This document shows positions 52,481 through 61,749 of a stretch of 64,000 nucleotides of DNA, in pieces. Both the position numbers and the translations under genes were made by a program. The notes under the pieces were generated by a model, which was not told where the DNA came from, did no database searches, and was given only the letters and a program-made list of their open reading frames with translations. How positions within the stretch are numbered: the stretch's first letter is position 1; every line of letters begins with the position of its first letter. Where the stretch lies: NCBI RefSeq assembly GCF_036864975.1, contig NZ_CP104311.1:2731513-2795512 (forward strand), read 5' to 3'. The DNA comes from Methylococcus capsulatus (lineage in GTDB: Bacteria > Pseudomonadota > Gammaproteobacteria > Methylococcales > Methylococcaceae).

Positions 52481-54601
52481 ATGAACGCTTCCGCCTCCGA
52501 AATTCCGCAGAACTCGCCGCAATCCGCCGGCACGCTGATGCCGCTGGTGAGTTTTCAGCGGCACCGCCGGATCGCGCTGATCGTCATGGCCGTGGTCGTC
52601 GTCCTCGGAGCCGGATTCGCCTGGGTCAAAGGCAAGGCCGTCTATTCGGCCACCGCGGTGCTGTACGTAGCGCCGCGCTTCGTGAACATCCTCAAAGATT
52701 CCAAGGAGCTGGACATCCCTGCCTATGATCAATTCATCGAACATCAGGCCCGGACGGTACCGCGTTACGACATCCTGCTGGAGTCGCTGGCCAAGCTCGG
52801 CGACAAACGCTACGTCTGGCAGAGGGAAAAGGAGTCGGACCGGCGGGCTGCGGAGCGCCTGCAAGCGGCGCTCGAGGTCAAGCCGGTCAAGGACAGCTAC
52901 CTCATCACGGTCACGCTAGAATCGACCACACCGGACCATCTCGACGAACTGGTCAACACTATCGTCGATACCTATCTCGAAAAATCCCGCGAATCGGACT
53001 CCTTTTTCGCCCGCAACGTACGCCTGGCCAGCCTGCGGGAGCGGCGGGGGCAGATCCAAGATGAAATCAACACAAAGCTTGCCCGCCGTACAGAGATCGC
53101 CCAGGAGCTGAGCGTCACGACGTTCAGCGAACAGCTGGCAAGCCCCTATGACAAACTGCTGATCGAAAGCCAAAACGCGCTGGCCGCGGCCCAGCGCAAC
53201 CGGCTGGCGAGCGAGGCCGCTCTGGCGCTGTTCGAAGACAGGAACAGCGGCCAGGACGCCATCGCCGCGGCAGCCTTCGACGCCATCCAGAAAGATCCCG
53301 GCCTGATCAGCCTGAAAGGCAGCCTCTACAAGCGCCGCAGCGAATTGCTGCAGCAGGCCAGCGGCCTCGATCCCAGGCACCCTCTGAAAATCCAGATCGA
53401 CCGTGAATTCAAGGAAATCGACGAGGAGCTCAACCGAACCGTCGACAAGCTCAATGAGCAGGTCGCGAAGAGCTTCATCGATCAGCGCAGATCCGATGTG
53501 AAACGGGACCGCCAGATCGAACAGGAACTCTCCCGCCAGCTCGAATCCTTCCGCCAGAAAGCCTCCTGGTTCGCAAGACTTTACAATGAAGCCCTGAGCC
53601 TCAACGACGAAATCGAACGCAGCCGTAAGCAGCTCGACATGATCGACGAGCGTATCGAATTCTTCGAGCTCGAGTCGCGGGCTCCCGGTTTCGTTCGTGT
53701 CGAAACCTATGCCCGTCCGCCGGAGCTTCCGGTCAAGGGCGGCCGGAAGAAACTGTTCGCCGTAGTCCTCGTCGTGGCATTGATGTTGGGGGGCGCCACG
53801 CCAATCGGGCTCGACATGTTGGATCAGCGCATTCGGACCACAGGCCAGGTCGCCAAGATCATCGGCCACCGGCCAGTCGCCTGGTTCGTCGAACATCACG
53901 GTAGCCCCGATCTCAAACGGATGAGCACAGATCAGCTGCGCCGGCTGGCCATTGCTGTAAACCGGGAGCGGGAGGTACACGGCAATCGGCTGGTATTGCT
54001 GACCTCTGTCAAACCGGATGCCGGGGTGACCAGTCTCGCCCTGGACCTAGCCTCCGAATTGGCCGTGCTCGGTGTACGCACCGTGGTCGTAGAAGCCGAT
54101 GCCATCAAACCCGACCCCCGCTACCGGGCCGAGCCGGCCCAACCGGGGCTGGCCGACCTGTTGGCCGGTTCCGGCGAAGTTCCAACGGCGGTCGTGGCAG
54201 CGGCAGACGGATTGCCGGATCGGCTGGGAATGGGGACCGCCCCGGGGCGGCAGTTGTTCGCCTATCCCACATTGCGCCGGTGTTTCGACGAGTTGAAAGC
54301 GGCCTATGATCTGGTGCTGGTCGATGCGCCGCCCCTGCTGTTGTCCGCCGATACTGAGTACCTGGTGGAGGTCGCGGACGTCACCCTGCTGCTGGTAGGC
54401 GCCGGCCAGGTCAAGCCGGGCGAACTGCGGCGGGCGGCCGGCATCCTGCAGAAGATCGACCCTAGCGCGGTGGGTTTCGTGGTCACCCGACTGGAGGTCT
54501 ATCGGGGCGGCGGTTATTACGCCAAACTGGCCGAGGAGTTCGCCCTGGCCATCGGCAACGAAAACAGGAAGAAACACGCATCGAGGAGGCTGGAGGAATG
54601 A
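52481..54601 (+). CDS. Polysaccharide copolymerase with tyrosine-kinase-like domain, P-loop degenerate
   Basis: The 706-residue protein has the Wzc/GumC layout: TM1 at about 31-50, a Wzz-type periplasmic domain with long coiled coils (about 180-400), TM2 at about 425-445, and a cytoplasmic bacterial tyrosine-kinase-like domain (about 480-690). Walker B is intact (LVLVDAPPLL), but Walker A reads PDAGVTSLAL, with Val516 replacing the invariant Lys, and Walker A' is VVVEADAIKPD. The C-terminus has only a small tyrosine group (YRGGGYY) rather than a long Tyr cluster. It probably controls chain length and links to the Wza-like channel, but kinase activity is doubtful. Confidence 0.85.
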   Translation: MNASASEIPQNSPQSAGTLMPLVSFQRHRRIALIVMAVVVVLGAGFAWVKGKAVYSATAVLYVAPRFVNILKDSKELDIPAYDQFIEHQARTVPRYDILLESLAKLGDKRYVWQREKESDRRAAERLQAALEVKPVKDSYLITVTLESTTPDHLDELVNTIVDTYLEKSRESDSFFARNVRLASLRERRGQIQDEINTKLARRTEIAQELSVTTFSEQLASPYDKLLIESQNALAAAQRNRLASEAALALFEDRNSGQDAIAAAAFDAIQKDPGLISLKGSLYKRRSELLQQASGLDPRHPLKIQIDREFKEIDEELNRTVDKLNEQVAKSFIDQRRSDVKRDRQIEQELSRQLESFRQKASWFARLYNEALSLNDEIERSRKQLDMIDERIEFFELESRAPGFVRVETYARPPELPVKGGRKKLFAVVLVVALMLGGATPIGLDMLDQRIRTTGQVAKIIGHRPVAWFVEHHGSPDLKRMSTDQLRRLAIAVNREREVHGNRLVLLTSVKPDAGVTSLALDLASELAVLGVRTVVVEADAIKPDPRYRAEPAQPGLADLLAGSGEVPTAVVAAADGLPDRLGMGTAPGRQLFAYPTLRRCFDELKAAYDLVLVDAPPLLLSADTEYLVEVADVTLLLVGAGQVKPGELRRAAGILQKIDPSAVGFVVTRLEVYRGGGYYAKLAEEFALAIGNENRKKHASRRLEE

Positions 54602-55656
54602 AACCGGTGTTTCTTTACGTGCTGCACAGCGGCAATCTCTATGGGACCGAACGCATGGCGCTGGCAACTCTGGACGGCTTGCGCGGTCGCATGGAACCCG
54701 TCCTGTTCGCTCCACACGGCCCAGCCCTGGGCGAGGCCGAGCAGCTGGGCATTCAGGTGGTGGCGTTCCGCGGCGCGCGTGACTTGGCCATCAAGCTTAG
54801 GCCTTGGATCGCCCGTCACCGCCAGATCGCTTTCGCCGCCACCGGCGTGAGTCATTCCCTGATATTCCTGGCCTGGAACCGGCTGTACCGGCGCCGCAAC
54901 GCGCATCTCCATCTCGTGCACGGCGGTACGGACGAGCGCGAAAGCTATGGGCGCAAACGGCTACTCAACGGAACGGGCGTTCGCTTCGTCGCGGTGTCCG
55001 AATTCGTCCGGGAACGCCTGCTCGCTCATGGCGTCGCCGAAGACGACATCGAAGTCTGCGAGAATTTCCTGCCGGACCGGCAGATCGCCGAAGCCCCTCG
55101 ACGGCCGGCATTCCGCGAGGGGATCCACAACGTCGTCGTGGTTTCGCGCGTTGATCCGATCAAGCGGGTCGATCTGCTGCTCGACTGTCTGGACCAGCAC
55201 CCGGCACTCGAGCGCCTGAATTTCCGCATCTGCGGCACAGGGTGGGACTTTGAAATGCTGCGGGCACGTGCGGAAAAGGATCATCCGAATGTGGTGTTCG
55301 AAGGCTTCAGCGACAAAATTCCGCAAATCCTGGCAGAGAGCGATCTATTGCTGCACCTGTGCCCGTGCGAGCCGTTCGGCCTCGCCATCCTGGAGGCCAT
55401 GGCCGCTGGCGTTCCCGTGCTGGTGCCGGACGCCGGCGGCGCGGGCTCGCTGATCGAACCCGGTGTTTCGGGATTTCAGTTCCATGCCGGTGACGCCGAT
55501 GATCTGGGAAGCGTGCTGGCCGAAGTCGCCGGCCTTGCGCCGACGAGCCTGGATCGCATCGTCGCGGCGGCCGACGCCAGGCTGCGCGAACGTTATTCGA
55601 GCAAGGCCGGGCTGGAACGCTATGCCAGACTGTTCAAGGAGCTTGCCGATGACTGA
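54598..55656 (+). CDS. Glycosyltransferase family 4
   Basis: The 352-residue GT-B enzyme starts at an ATGA overlap with the Wzc-like gene. The N-terminal half has YVLHSGNLYGTERMAL, and the C-terminal donor site contains CEPFGLAILEAMAAGVPVLV (E-x7-E). It would transfer an NDP-activated sugar to the lipid-linked intermediate. It overlaps the next GT2 gene by eight bases, so the two are translationally coupled. Confidence 0.9.
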   Translation: MKPVFLYVLHSGNLYGTERMALATLDGLRGRMEPVLFAPHGPALGEAEQLGIQVVAFRGARDLAIKLRPWIARHRQIAFAATGVSHSLIFLAWNRLYRRRNAHLHLVHGGTDERESYGRKRLLNGTGVRFVAVSEFVRERLLAHGVAEDDIEVCENFLPDRQIAEAPRRPAFREGIHNVVVVSRVDPIKRVDLLLDCLDQHPALERLNFRICGTGWDFEMLRARAEKDHPNVVFEGFSDKIPQILAESDLLLHLCPCEPFGLAILEAMAAGVPVLVPDAGGAGSLIEPGVSGFQFHAGDADDLGSVLAEVAGLAPTSLDRIVAAADARLRERYSSKAGLERYARLFKELADD

Positions 55657-56665
55657 GTCGACACTTTCCAGCCAGCCTTTGCTATCGGTCATCGTCATCG
55701 GACGGAACGAAGGCGAGCGGCTGAGCCGCTGTCTCGCCTCGGTGCGTGGCATGCGCGATCCCGGCGGTCCGGTGGAGATCATCTATGTCGATTCGGCTTC
55801 GCGGGACGACAGCGTGGCCCGCGCACGCGCATTCGGCGCGAAAGTCATCGAGGTGAAGCCGGAACGTCCGTCCGCCGCCCTGGGACGCAACGCCGGCTGG
55901 CGGGAAGCCAAAGCGCCGTATCTCCTCTTTCTCGATGGCGATACCGTCCTGCACCCCGATTTCGTCGCCGATTCGCTACCCGAGTTCGATGATCCGAAGG
56001 TTGCCGTGGTATGGGGGCACCGGCGTGAACTCTATCCCGGGCACTCGCTGTTCAACCGCGTACTGGACCTCGACTGGGTCTATCCGCCGGGCCCTTCTGA
56101 TTTCTGCGGTGGCGATGCACTGATGCGCGCCGATGTCGTCCGCTCCGTGGGGGGCTTTGATGCCAGCTTGATCGCGGGGGAAGAACCGGAAATGTGCCAG
56201 CGCATCCGAGCGTTGGGATTCACCATCGTGCACGTCGACCGCCCCATGACCGGGCATGACCTGGCGATGAAAACCTGGGCAAGTTACTGGAAGCGGGCAT
56301 TCCGGGCGGGCTATGCCTATGCCGAAGTATCCGAGCGGCTGCGGCACACGGCCTTTCCGCTGTGGCTGACGGATGCGCGGCGGAACCGGGTGCGGGGCGG
56401 TTTCCTGAGCGTTCTGTTCGCTGGCGGAGTCCTGGCTTCGGTGATCGCCAAGAGCCTGTTACCGCTGGTGCTGGCGCTGGCGTTCTTCTTGGCGCTGGCC
56501 CTGCGCTCGGCCTGGAAGGCCCGGTGGAAAGGAGGCGGGTTGGGGACGCTGCTGCTCTACGGGGTCCATTCGCATCTCCAGCAGATCCCCATCCTGGTCG
56601 GTCAGATCGCCTGCCGGATCGACCGCCTGCGCCGACACAACCGTTACCTGATCGAGTACAAGTGA
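55649..56665 (+). CDS. Glycosyltransferase family 2 with C-terminal membrane helices
   Basis: The roughly 338-residue protein has a GT-A domain (SVIVIGRNEGERLSRCL, YVDSASRDDS, LFLDGDTVLHP) followed by one or two transmembrane segments (about 245-280). ATG 55649 overlaps the preceding gene; the longer frame upstream is a shadow of that gene. GEEPEMCQRIRALG is typical of GT2 enzymes in exopolysaccharide loci. Sugar specificity cannot be told. Confidence 0.9.
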   Translation: MTESTLSSQPLLSVIVIGRNEGERLSRCLASVRGMRDPGGPVEIIYVDSASRDDSVARARAFGAKVIEVKPERPSAALGRNAGWREAKAPYLLFLDGDTVLHPDFVADSLPEFDDPKVAVVWGHRRELYPGHSLFNRVLDLDWVYPPGPSDFCGGDALMRADVVRSVGGFDASLIAGEEPEMCQRIRALGFTIVHVDRPMTGHDLAMKTWASYWKRAFRAGYAYAEVSERLRHTAFPLWLTDARRNRVRGGFLSVLFAGGVLASVIAKSLLPLVLALAFFLALALRSAWKARWKGGGLGTLLLYGVHSHLQQIPILVGQIACRIDRLRRHNRYLIEYK

Positions 56666-56669
56666 GGCC

Positions 56670-57260
56670 ATGTCCAGAATCACCAAACGTCTCCTGTTGA
56701 GTTTATTGACGCCGGCCGCGGCCATCGCCAACCGCTTGGATTCCTGGCATCGCCTGTGGGCGCATGCACGGCTCAAGGCGGCCCTCGATTCGGACCTGGA
56801 CCCTTCCGTGGTGGTACTGGAGACACCCGAACTGCACGGCAGCAGAAACATCCATCTGGGGCGGGACTTGTTCCTTTATCCAGGTCTGTACCTGGAAACC
56901 CAGGAACTAGGCCGCATCGAAATCGGCGACGGCGTGGTGCTGTCGCGCGGGGTGCATATCGTGTCCTATGCCTCGGTTGTCCTGGAAGACGGTGTGATGG
57001 TGGGTGAATACACCAGCATCCGGGATGCCCATCACCGTGTCGCCGAAGGCCGCTCCGTACGGGATACCGGTCATGATGCCAGGCCGGTGCGGATCGGGCG
57101 CAATGCATGGATCGGGCGGGGCGCCGCCATCCTGCGGGGAGTCACAGTCGGAGACGGCGCCGTGGTCGGCGCCAACGCGGTCGTGACGCACGACGTCCCC
57201 GCCGGCGCGGTCGTGGCCGGGGTGCCCGCCCGGCCCATCGAGCGCCCACGCCCCGCCTGA
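56670..57260 (+). CDS. Hexapeptide-repeat acyltransferase
   Basis: The 196-residue protein has an N-terminal helical stretch and a left-handed beta-helix region with repeats such as IGDGVVLSRGVHIVSYA, VMVGEYTSIRDAHH and IGRNAWIGRGAAILRGVTVG, ending in VAGVPARPIE, the usual LbH acetyltransferase signature (compare WcaF/NodL-type). It probably O-acetylates a sugar of the repeat unit. The His in DAHH is a plausible catalytic residue. It is followed immediately by the Wzy-like gene (TGATG overlap). Confidence 0.87.
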   Translation: MSRITKRLLLSLLTPAAAIANRLDSWHRLWAHARLKAALDSDLDPSVVVLETPELHGSRNIHLGRDLFLYPGLYLETQELGRIEIGDGVVLSRGVHIVSYASVVLEDGVMVGEYTSIRDAHHRVAEGRSVRDTGHDARPVRIGRNAWIGRGAAILRGVTVGDGAVVGANAVVTHDVPAGAVVAGVPARPIERPRPA

Positions 57261-58639
57261 TGCTCTCCTACATCGCGCTGCTGCCCGGCATCGCGGCCTT
57301 TCTGATCGCTACCCGGCACGACACCCAATACGCCTTTCTCCGTGTCTATTTGCCGGTGTTACTGCTTCTGCCGGATTATTACCGCTGCATTTTCCCGGGT
57401 CTGCCGGACCCGACCTTCAATCAGGCGGCCTGCGTGGCGGTCGCGGCAAGCTTCGCCATGAAGGGCTTCCCCGGTTACCGGTTCAGCCTCAACGACGTGT
57501 GGGTGTTCGGCTATGCGCTGTGCGTATCGATTTCCGAGTACCGCGCTTCCGGGTATTCCGACGCCCAGAATTTGATGTTCGCGATGCTGTTCAGCGGCGT
57601 CGTTCCCTACCTGCTGGCGAAAAGTCTGATCGAGCCGTTCGGCAACCGTTTCCTGTTTGCCAAGATTTGTGTGCTTGCCATAGCAGTGGTATCGATCTTC
57701 AATCTGGTCGAGACGCGCCTGGGGTTGAATCCGTGGCGCTTCGTGTTCGACCGGTTCTTTCCGGGTCAGGGGATGGAATGGGTCACGACTTTCCGCTTTG
57801 GGCTGGCGCGGGCTGCCGGTCCTTACGCCCACGCCCTGCTGGCCGGGATCATGATGATCGTCGCCTTCCGTTTGCAGCGTTGGCTGCAATGGTCCGGCGC
57901 CTGGCCGGACAAGTTCAGGCAGCTGCCCTGGCTGCCCTACAAACCGGCGTTCTGGCTGACACTGATCACAGCGGGCGGCCTGTTCATCACTCTGGCAAAG
58001 GGTTCCTGGCTGGCCAGTTTCATCGGCGCCAGTCTTACCGCCGTGGGGCGTAGCAAACACCGCAATCTGGCGATGGCGGTGATTCTGGGCGGGATGGTCG
58101 TGATCGGCGTTCCGGCAATCATCGCCTTCCTGAACTACGCTTCGGTCGGCCGCGAAAACGCCAAAGATGAAAATCAGGAAACGGCGGCTTATCGCTATGA
58201 ACTGATCGAAAACTACCTGGACATTGCCAATCAAGAGCCGCTTTGGGGCTGGGGCCTGACCAAATGGCCGAAAGTGCCGGGGGCGGAGTCCATCGACAAT
58301 CATTTCCTGCTGCTGTTGCTGATGCATGGCTACTTGGCCTCGGTGTTTTTTCTACTGTTGCTGCCCGGCACCATGATCCGGCTTTTGATCTATGGGCTGC
58401 GCCAGCCGCCCACCGGCCCACCCGGCAGTTCGCTGGCCTTCACGCTCGCCGGCATCTATCTCGCTTATTTCGTCGCCATTGCCACAGTGTTCATGGGGCA
58501 ACAGACGATGCCCATGTTTTTCATGCTCACCGGCTGGGCGGAGAGCTACATGCAGCGGCGGAGCCCAGAATGGGGTTGGATGGGCGCAGGCCGGCGGTTC
58601 GAGGCGGCAGTGCCGTTCCGGTTCAGGAGGGTCTTATGA
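57260..58639 (+). CDS. O-antigen ligase/polymerase-like membrane protein (Wzy/WaaL-like)
   Basis: The roughly 459-residue protein has about 10-12 transmembrane helices and a periplasmic loop with YRYELIENYLDIANQEPLWGWG, the region where Wzy/WaaL (O-antigen ligase domain) proteins have their functional motif. ATG 57260 overlaps the preceding stop. In this locus it is the best candidate for the polymerase that joins repeat units after flipping. WaaL and Wzy cannot be separated by sequence alone; context favours Wzy. Confidence 0.82.
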   Translation: MLSYIALLPGIAAFLIATRHDTQYAFLRVYLPVLLLLPDYYRCIFPGLPDPTFNQAACVAVAASFAMKGFPGYRFSLNDVWVFGYALCVSISEYRASGYSDAQNLMFAMLFSGVVPYLLAKSLIEPFGNRFLFAKICVLAIAVVSIFNLVETRLGLNPWRFVFDRFFPGQGMEWVTTFRFGLARAAGPYAHALLAGIMMIVAFRLQRWLQWSGAWPDKFRQLPWLPYKPAFWLTLITAGGLFITLAKGSWLASFIGASLTAVGRSKHRNLAMAVILGGMVVIGVPAIIAFLNYASVGRENAKDENQETAAYRYELIENYLDIANQEPLWGWGLTKWPKVPGAESIDNHFLLLLLMHGYLASVFFLLLLPGTMIRLLIYGLRQPPTGPPGSSLAFTLAGIYLAYFVAIATVFMGQQTMPMFFMLTGWAESYMQRRSPEWGWMGAGRRFEAAVPFRFRRVL

Positions 58640-58758
58640 CGCGCCGGCCCGTTTTGGGTCTGGCTAAGGATCATGGCGACAGGCCGCCCTTGGACAATGC
58701 CTCCTCGGCAATAACGCAGTGAGCGCAATAGCGGGAGGTATCGCGTGAGCGCAACTGC

Positions 58759-61620
58759 TCACCATGATCGTTCCCCCTCCTCCTCGGCTCTTCGCCCGGA
58801 AGGAGAAGGAGGCCAAGATGCTGCGACTTTCACGTTAATCAGCAGATTGCAGAGAAAGCCGATCAGCAGCAGGCCTGACGCCATCCACAGCAGGGCGAAC
58901 CGGGCATGGGCCTCGGCGAGGCCGAGTCCGATCAGCCAGGTTTCCAGCGAGGAGATCAGCGGCGGCACGGCTGCCGCCGCAACCGCCCAAGCCATCAGTA
59001 GTCTGCCATGGACCCTCCCGAGCCGGAGGGTTCCGAATACATCCGCCGCATAGGCAGGCAAGGCGGCGATCCCGCCACCGAAAAGGCTCGCCGCGGCGGC
59101 GCAGCAGGCCATGAAAGCAGGCACGTTGCCGCTCAGGCCTATGAAAGGCAGCGCCATACAGAGCGCCGCACCGCCCAGGAACACCAGCGTATAGACGGAC
59201 TTGCGGCCGACCCGGTCGGACACCCAGCCCCACAGCAGGCGACCACCGAAGTCGGCCAGAGCCAGCATTCCGACAAACACCGCCGTGCCGGCGGCGCTGG
59301 GCATGCCGCGCAGTATTGGCACTGCCAGGCTCGAAAGGCCGATACCGGCGGCGGCACTCAGAAAGAGCATGAGCCAAAGCAGATAAAACCGCGGCGACCG
59401 CCATTCCCGCACCGGGGCCAGTTTGCCATCCGACGGCGACAGCCGTAGGGCAAAGCCGGCGAGCAGCAAAACCAAACCCAGCGATCCGAGCGCAAACGCC
59501 GTTTCCACCATGCCCAAGGGTTCGGGATTTCCGCTGAGTTTCGAGAGCGCCTCCGCCAGCGGACCGACCAACAGAATGCCACCGCCGAAGCCTGCGAGCG
59601 TCAGTCCGGCCATCGTTCCACGACGGGCAGGAATGACTTGCATCAAGGCGGGCATCGTGGCCGCATAACCGAAACCCAAGCCAAGGCCGCCTACCATGCC
59701 GTAACCGGACAAAACCAGGTTCTTCACCTGGAGATGCGCGCCAAACAGAACTGAGAGCAGACCGGCCAACAAGAGCAGGGAGGCGGCGAAAAGCGCTGGA
59801 CGAGGTCCGACCCGGTCCGCCCAGCGGCCACCGAAGTCCGCCGCCAATCCCACGCCAAGCACGGCCAAACCGAACATCCACGCCTGAGTCGGCATGAGAT
59901 CGGGTGCAAAGAGACTGGCCAGGAGTCCGCCGGGCAGGGCAAGTGAATATAATAGGCCAAGGCCGATGAATACACCGAATGCGGCGACCGAGACCGGCCA
60001 GCGGCTGAAACCACTCCGGGTCGCGGGACGGGGAGAATCGCTTTCGCGCCGCTCGGTCCGCAGCTTCAGGCCTAGTCTGGCCAGAACGGCGTACACAACC
60101 TGCCGTTCGTCGGGCCGGAACAGAAGGACGAATACGAGACCGGCGGTGACGGCGACATAGGCCAGGCCGAACAAGATCAGTATGCCGAGCGCATCCCACC
60201 GCGTGAGCTCGGCGAGCCCGGTCCAGCCGGACACGGCCCGGCTGGCCAGATAGCCGACCAGATAGGGCAGGGCTCCGATGGGGGCGACCTCCCGAAAAAA
60301 CCGTAACTGACCAATGCCCAATTGCGCATTGGCATAAACGATGACGCCCAGGCTGCTGCCGATCCGGGTCAGCATGATCATCGCTGCCAGGGTGAGCAAA
60401 CTGGTTTCACCCCGCAACTTCATCCAGACCAACCCCACCGCCAACAGGACGATCTGCGGCACGATGAAAGCCCAGAAAGTGCGGGCGGGCGAGTTGATCG
60501 CCTGGAAATAACTGGTGACCGGGGCCGTCAGTGCATGGATATGAAAGCCGACCGCGGCATAGAGCAGCAGGGTTCCGGCATCGGCGACCGGGACGCTCTG
60601 TCCCATCCAGGCCGTGATCAGCACCGTCGCGAACGGCGCCATGAATCCCAGCGCCAACCCGTTGAGCGCATTCAGGTAGCGCGAGGAGCGCAGATACAGC
60701 CGTACCAGTTCCTCACGCTCCCCGAGCGTGTGCAAGTGGGTGATCGCGGACAGCAGGCTATTAGTCGCCGAATTGAAAAGCTGGCTGGCCATCGTCGGGA
60801 ATTTTTGACTGATGTCCAGCAGGCCGAGGGCGCCGGGATTGTGGGTGATGTAGCCGGCCAGTGCCCGTTCGCTGGTATTCAAGAATACACTGAGCAGGCC
60901 GTTCACCTGCATGACGCCGCCGTACTCCAGGAACGGCCGCCACTGGGCCTTTCCCAGCCCCCACAGATGGATGCGGAATCCGGGCAACAGCCGGTGAAAC
61001 CAGGCTAGGGTGAACGTCAGCGCGAACACCGCGCGCAACACATAGGCCGCCATCATCCCGACCAGTCCCCAGCCCTGGAGCAGGAAGACGACTATCAGCA
61101 CGGCCTCCAGGGTCGAGCAGACCAGCGAGATCACCGCGTTTTCCGCATTGCGGTGGATGCCACCCATGACGTAACCGTATGGAACCAGCAGTTCCAGCAG
61201 CATCGCTCCCACCACGCCCAGCACCAGAAGCCGCATCGTTTCCTGCATCGCCGGTTCGACATGGAACCAGGCGTAGAGCCAGGGCATCGAGACCCACAAT
61301 GTACCCAGGATGAAGCTCCCGAGCGCCAGGGTGAGCCAGATGCCGGCTCCCATCATGCGGCCTATGTCGTCGAGCCGGCCGTGGGCGTAGTATTCCGCCG
61401 AATAACGTATGTACACCCCGGCGATGCCGAAGGTGCTCATGCCGATGTAGCCCAACACCAGGAAGCAGGTGGCCCAGATGCTGTAGTCCTGCAGCGATAC
61501 GTGCAGCAGGATGAACGGCGGCAGGCCGACGCGGATAATGAGGTAGATCATTTGCCCGACGACGCTGGCGATGGCATTCCTGGACAGGCGGGTATGGGCA
61601 TTGCGGTGGTCGTCGGCCAT
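58759..61620 (-). CDS. Wzx-type flippase fused to an MFS (oxalate/formate antiporter-like) transporter
   Basis: This 953-residue protein is a single uninterrupted frame. Residues about 10-510 form a polysaccharide flippase of the MOP superfamily (about 14 helices, beginning RNAIASVVGQMIYLIIRVG). A polar linker of about 20 residues (RTERRESDSPRPATRS) follows near residue 525. Residues about 540-930 form a 12-helix MFS transporter of oxalate/formate antiporter type, with two loop motifs GGRWADRVGPRP and GWVSDRVGRKSVY. A GGAG sequence lies ten bases before the ATG. It is convergent with the Wzy-like gene and would be the flippase of this locus. Fusion of these two transporter families is not one I know. 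Confidence 0.85.
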   Translation of the reverse strand: MADDHRNAHTRLSRNAIASVVGQMIYLIIRVGLPPFILLHVSLQDYSIWATCFLVLGYIGMSTFGIAGVYIRYSAEYYAHGRLDDIGRMMGAGIWLTLALGSFILGTLWVSMPWLYAWFHVEPAMQETMRLLVLGVVGAMLLELLVPYGYVMGGIHRNAENAVISLVCSTLEAVLIVVFLLQGWGLVGMMAAYVLRAVFALTFTLAWFHRLLPGFRIHLWGLGKAQWRPFLEYGGVMQVNGLLSVFLNTSERALAGYITHNPGALGLLDISQKFPTMASQLFNSATNSLLSAITHLHTLGEREELVRLYLRSSRYLNALNGLALGFMAPFATVLITAWMGQSVPVADAGTLLLYAAVGFHIHALTAPVTSYFQAINSPARTFWAFIVPQIVLLAVGLVWMKLRGETSLLTLAAMIMLTRIGSSLGVIVYANAQLGIGQLRFFREVAPIGALPYLVGYLASRAVSGWTGLAELTRWDALGILILFGLAYVAVTAGLVFVLLFRPDERQVVYAVLARLGLKLRTERRESDSPRPATRSGFSRWPVSVAAFGVFIGLGLLYSLALPGGLLASLFAPDLMPTQAWMFGLAVLGVGLAADFGGRWADRVGPRPALFAASLLLLAGLLSVLFGAHLQVKNLVLSGYGMVGGLGLGFGYAATMPALMQVIPARRGTMAGLTLAGFGGGILLVGPLAEALSKLSGNPEPLGMVETAFALGSLGLVLLLAGFALRLSPSDGKLAPVREWRSPRFYLLWLMLFLSAAAGIGLSSLAVPILRGMPSAAGTAVFVGMLALADFGGRLLWGWVSDRVGRKSVYTLVFLGGAALCMALPFIGLSGNVPAFMACCAAAASLFGGGIAALPAYAADVFGTLRLGRVHGRLLMAWAVAAAAVPPLISSLETWLIGLGLAEAHARFALLWMASGLLLIGFLCNLLINVKVAASWPPSPSGRRAEEEGERSW

Positions 61621-61749
61621 GGACTGCTGCTCCGGTGAGGCGAAGGGGGCGTTATTTTGCCATGCGCACAGCTATCCGGCTGCAGCAACCTGCGAATCGA
61701 CGAGGGCTGCGGTATGATGGGTGGCATCGAGCGCAAAGGAGGGGGAATC

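Noticed and set aside
58719-58762. Repeated GTGAGCGCAA (58719 and 58745) and hairpin GTGAGC/GCTCAC between the Wzy-like and Wzx-MFS genes
   Set aside because: The stem is only 6 bp and lacks a U tract on either strand, and two copies of a 10-mer are not enough to claim a repeat family.
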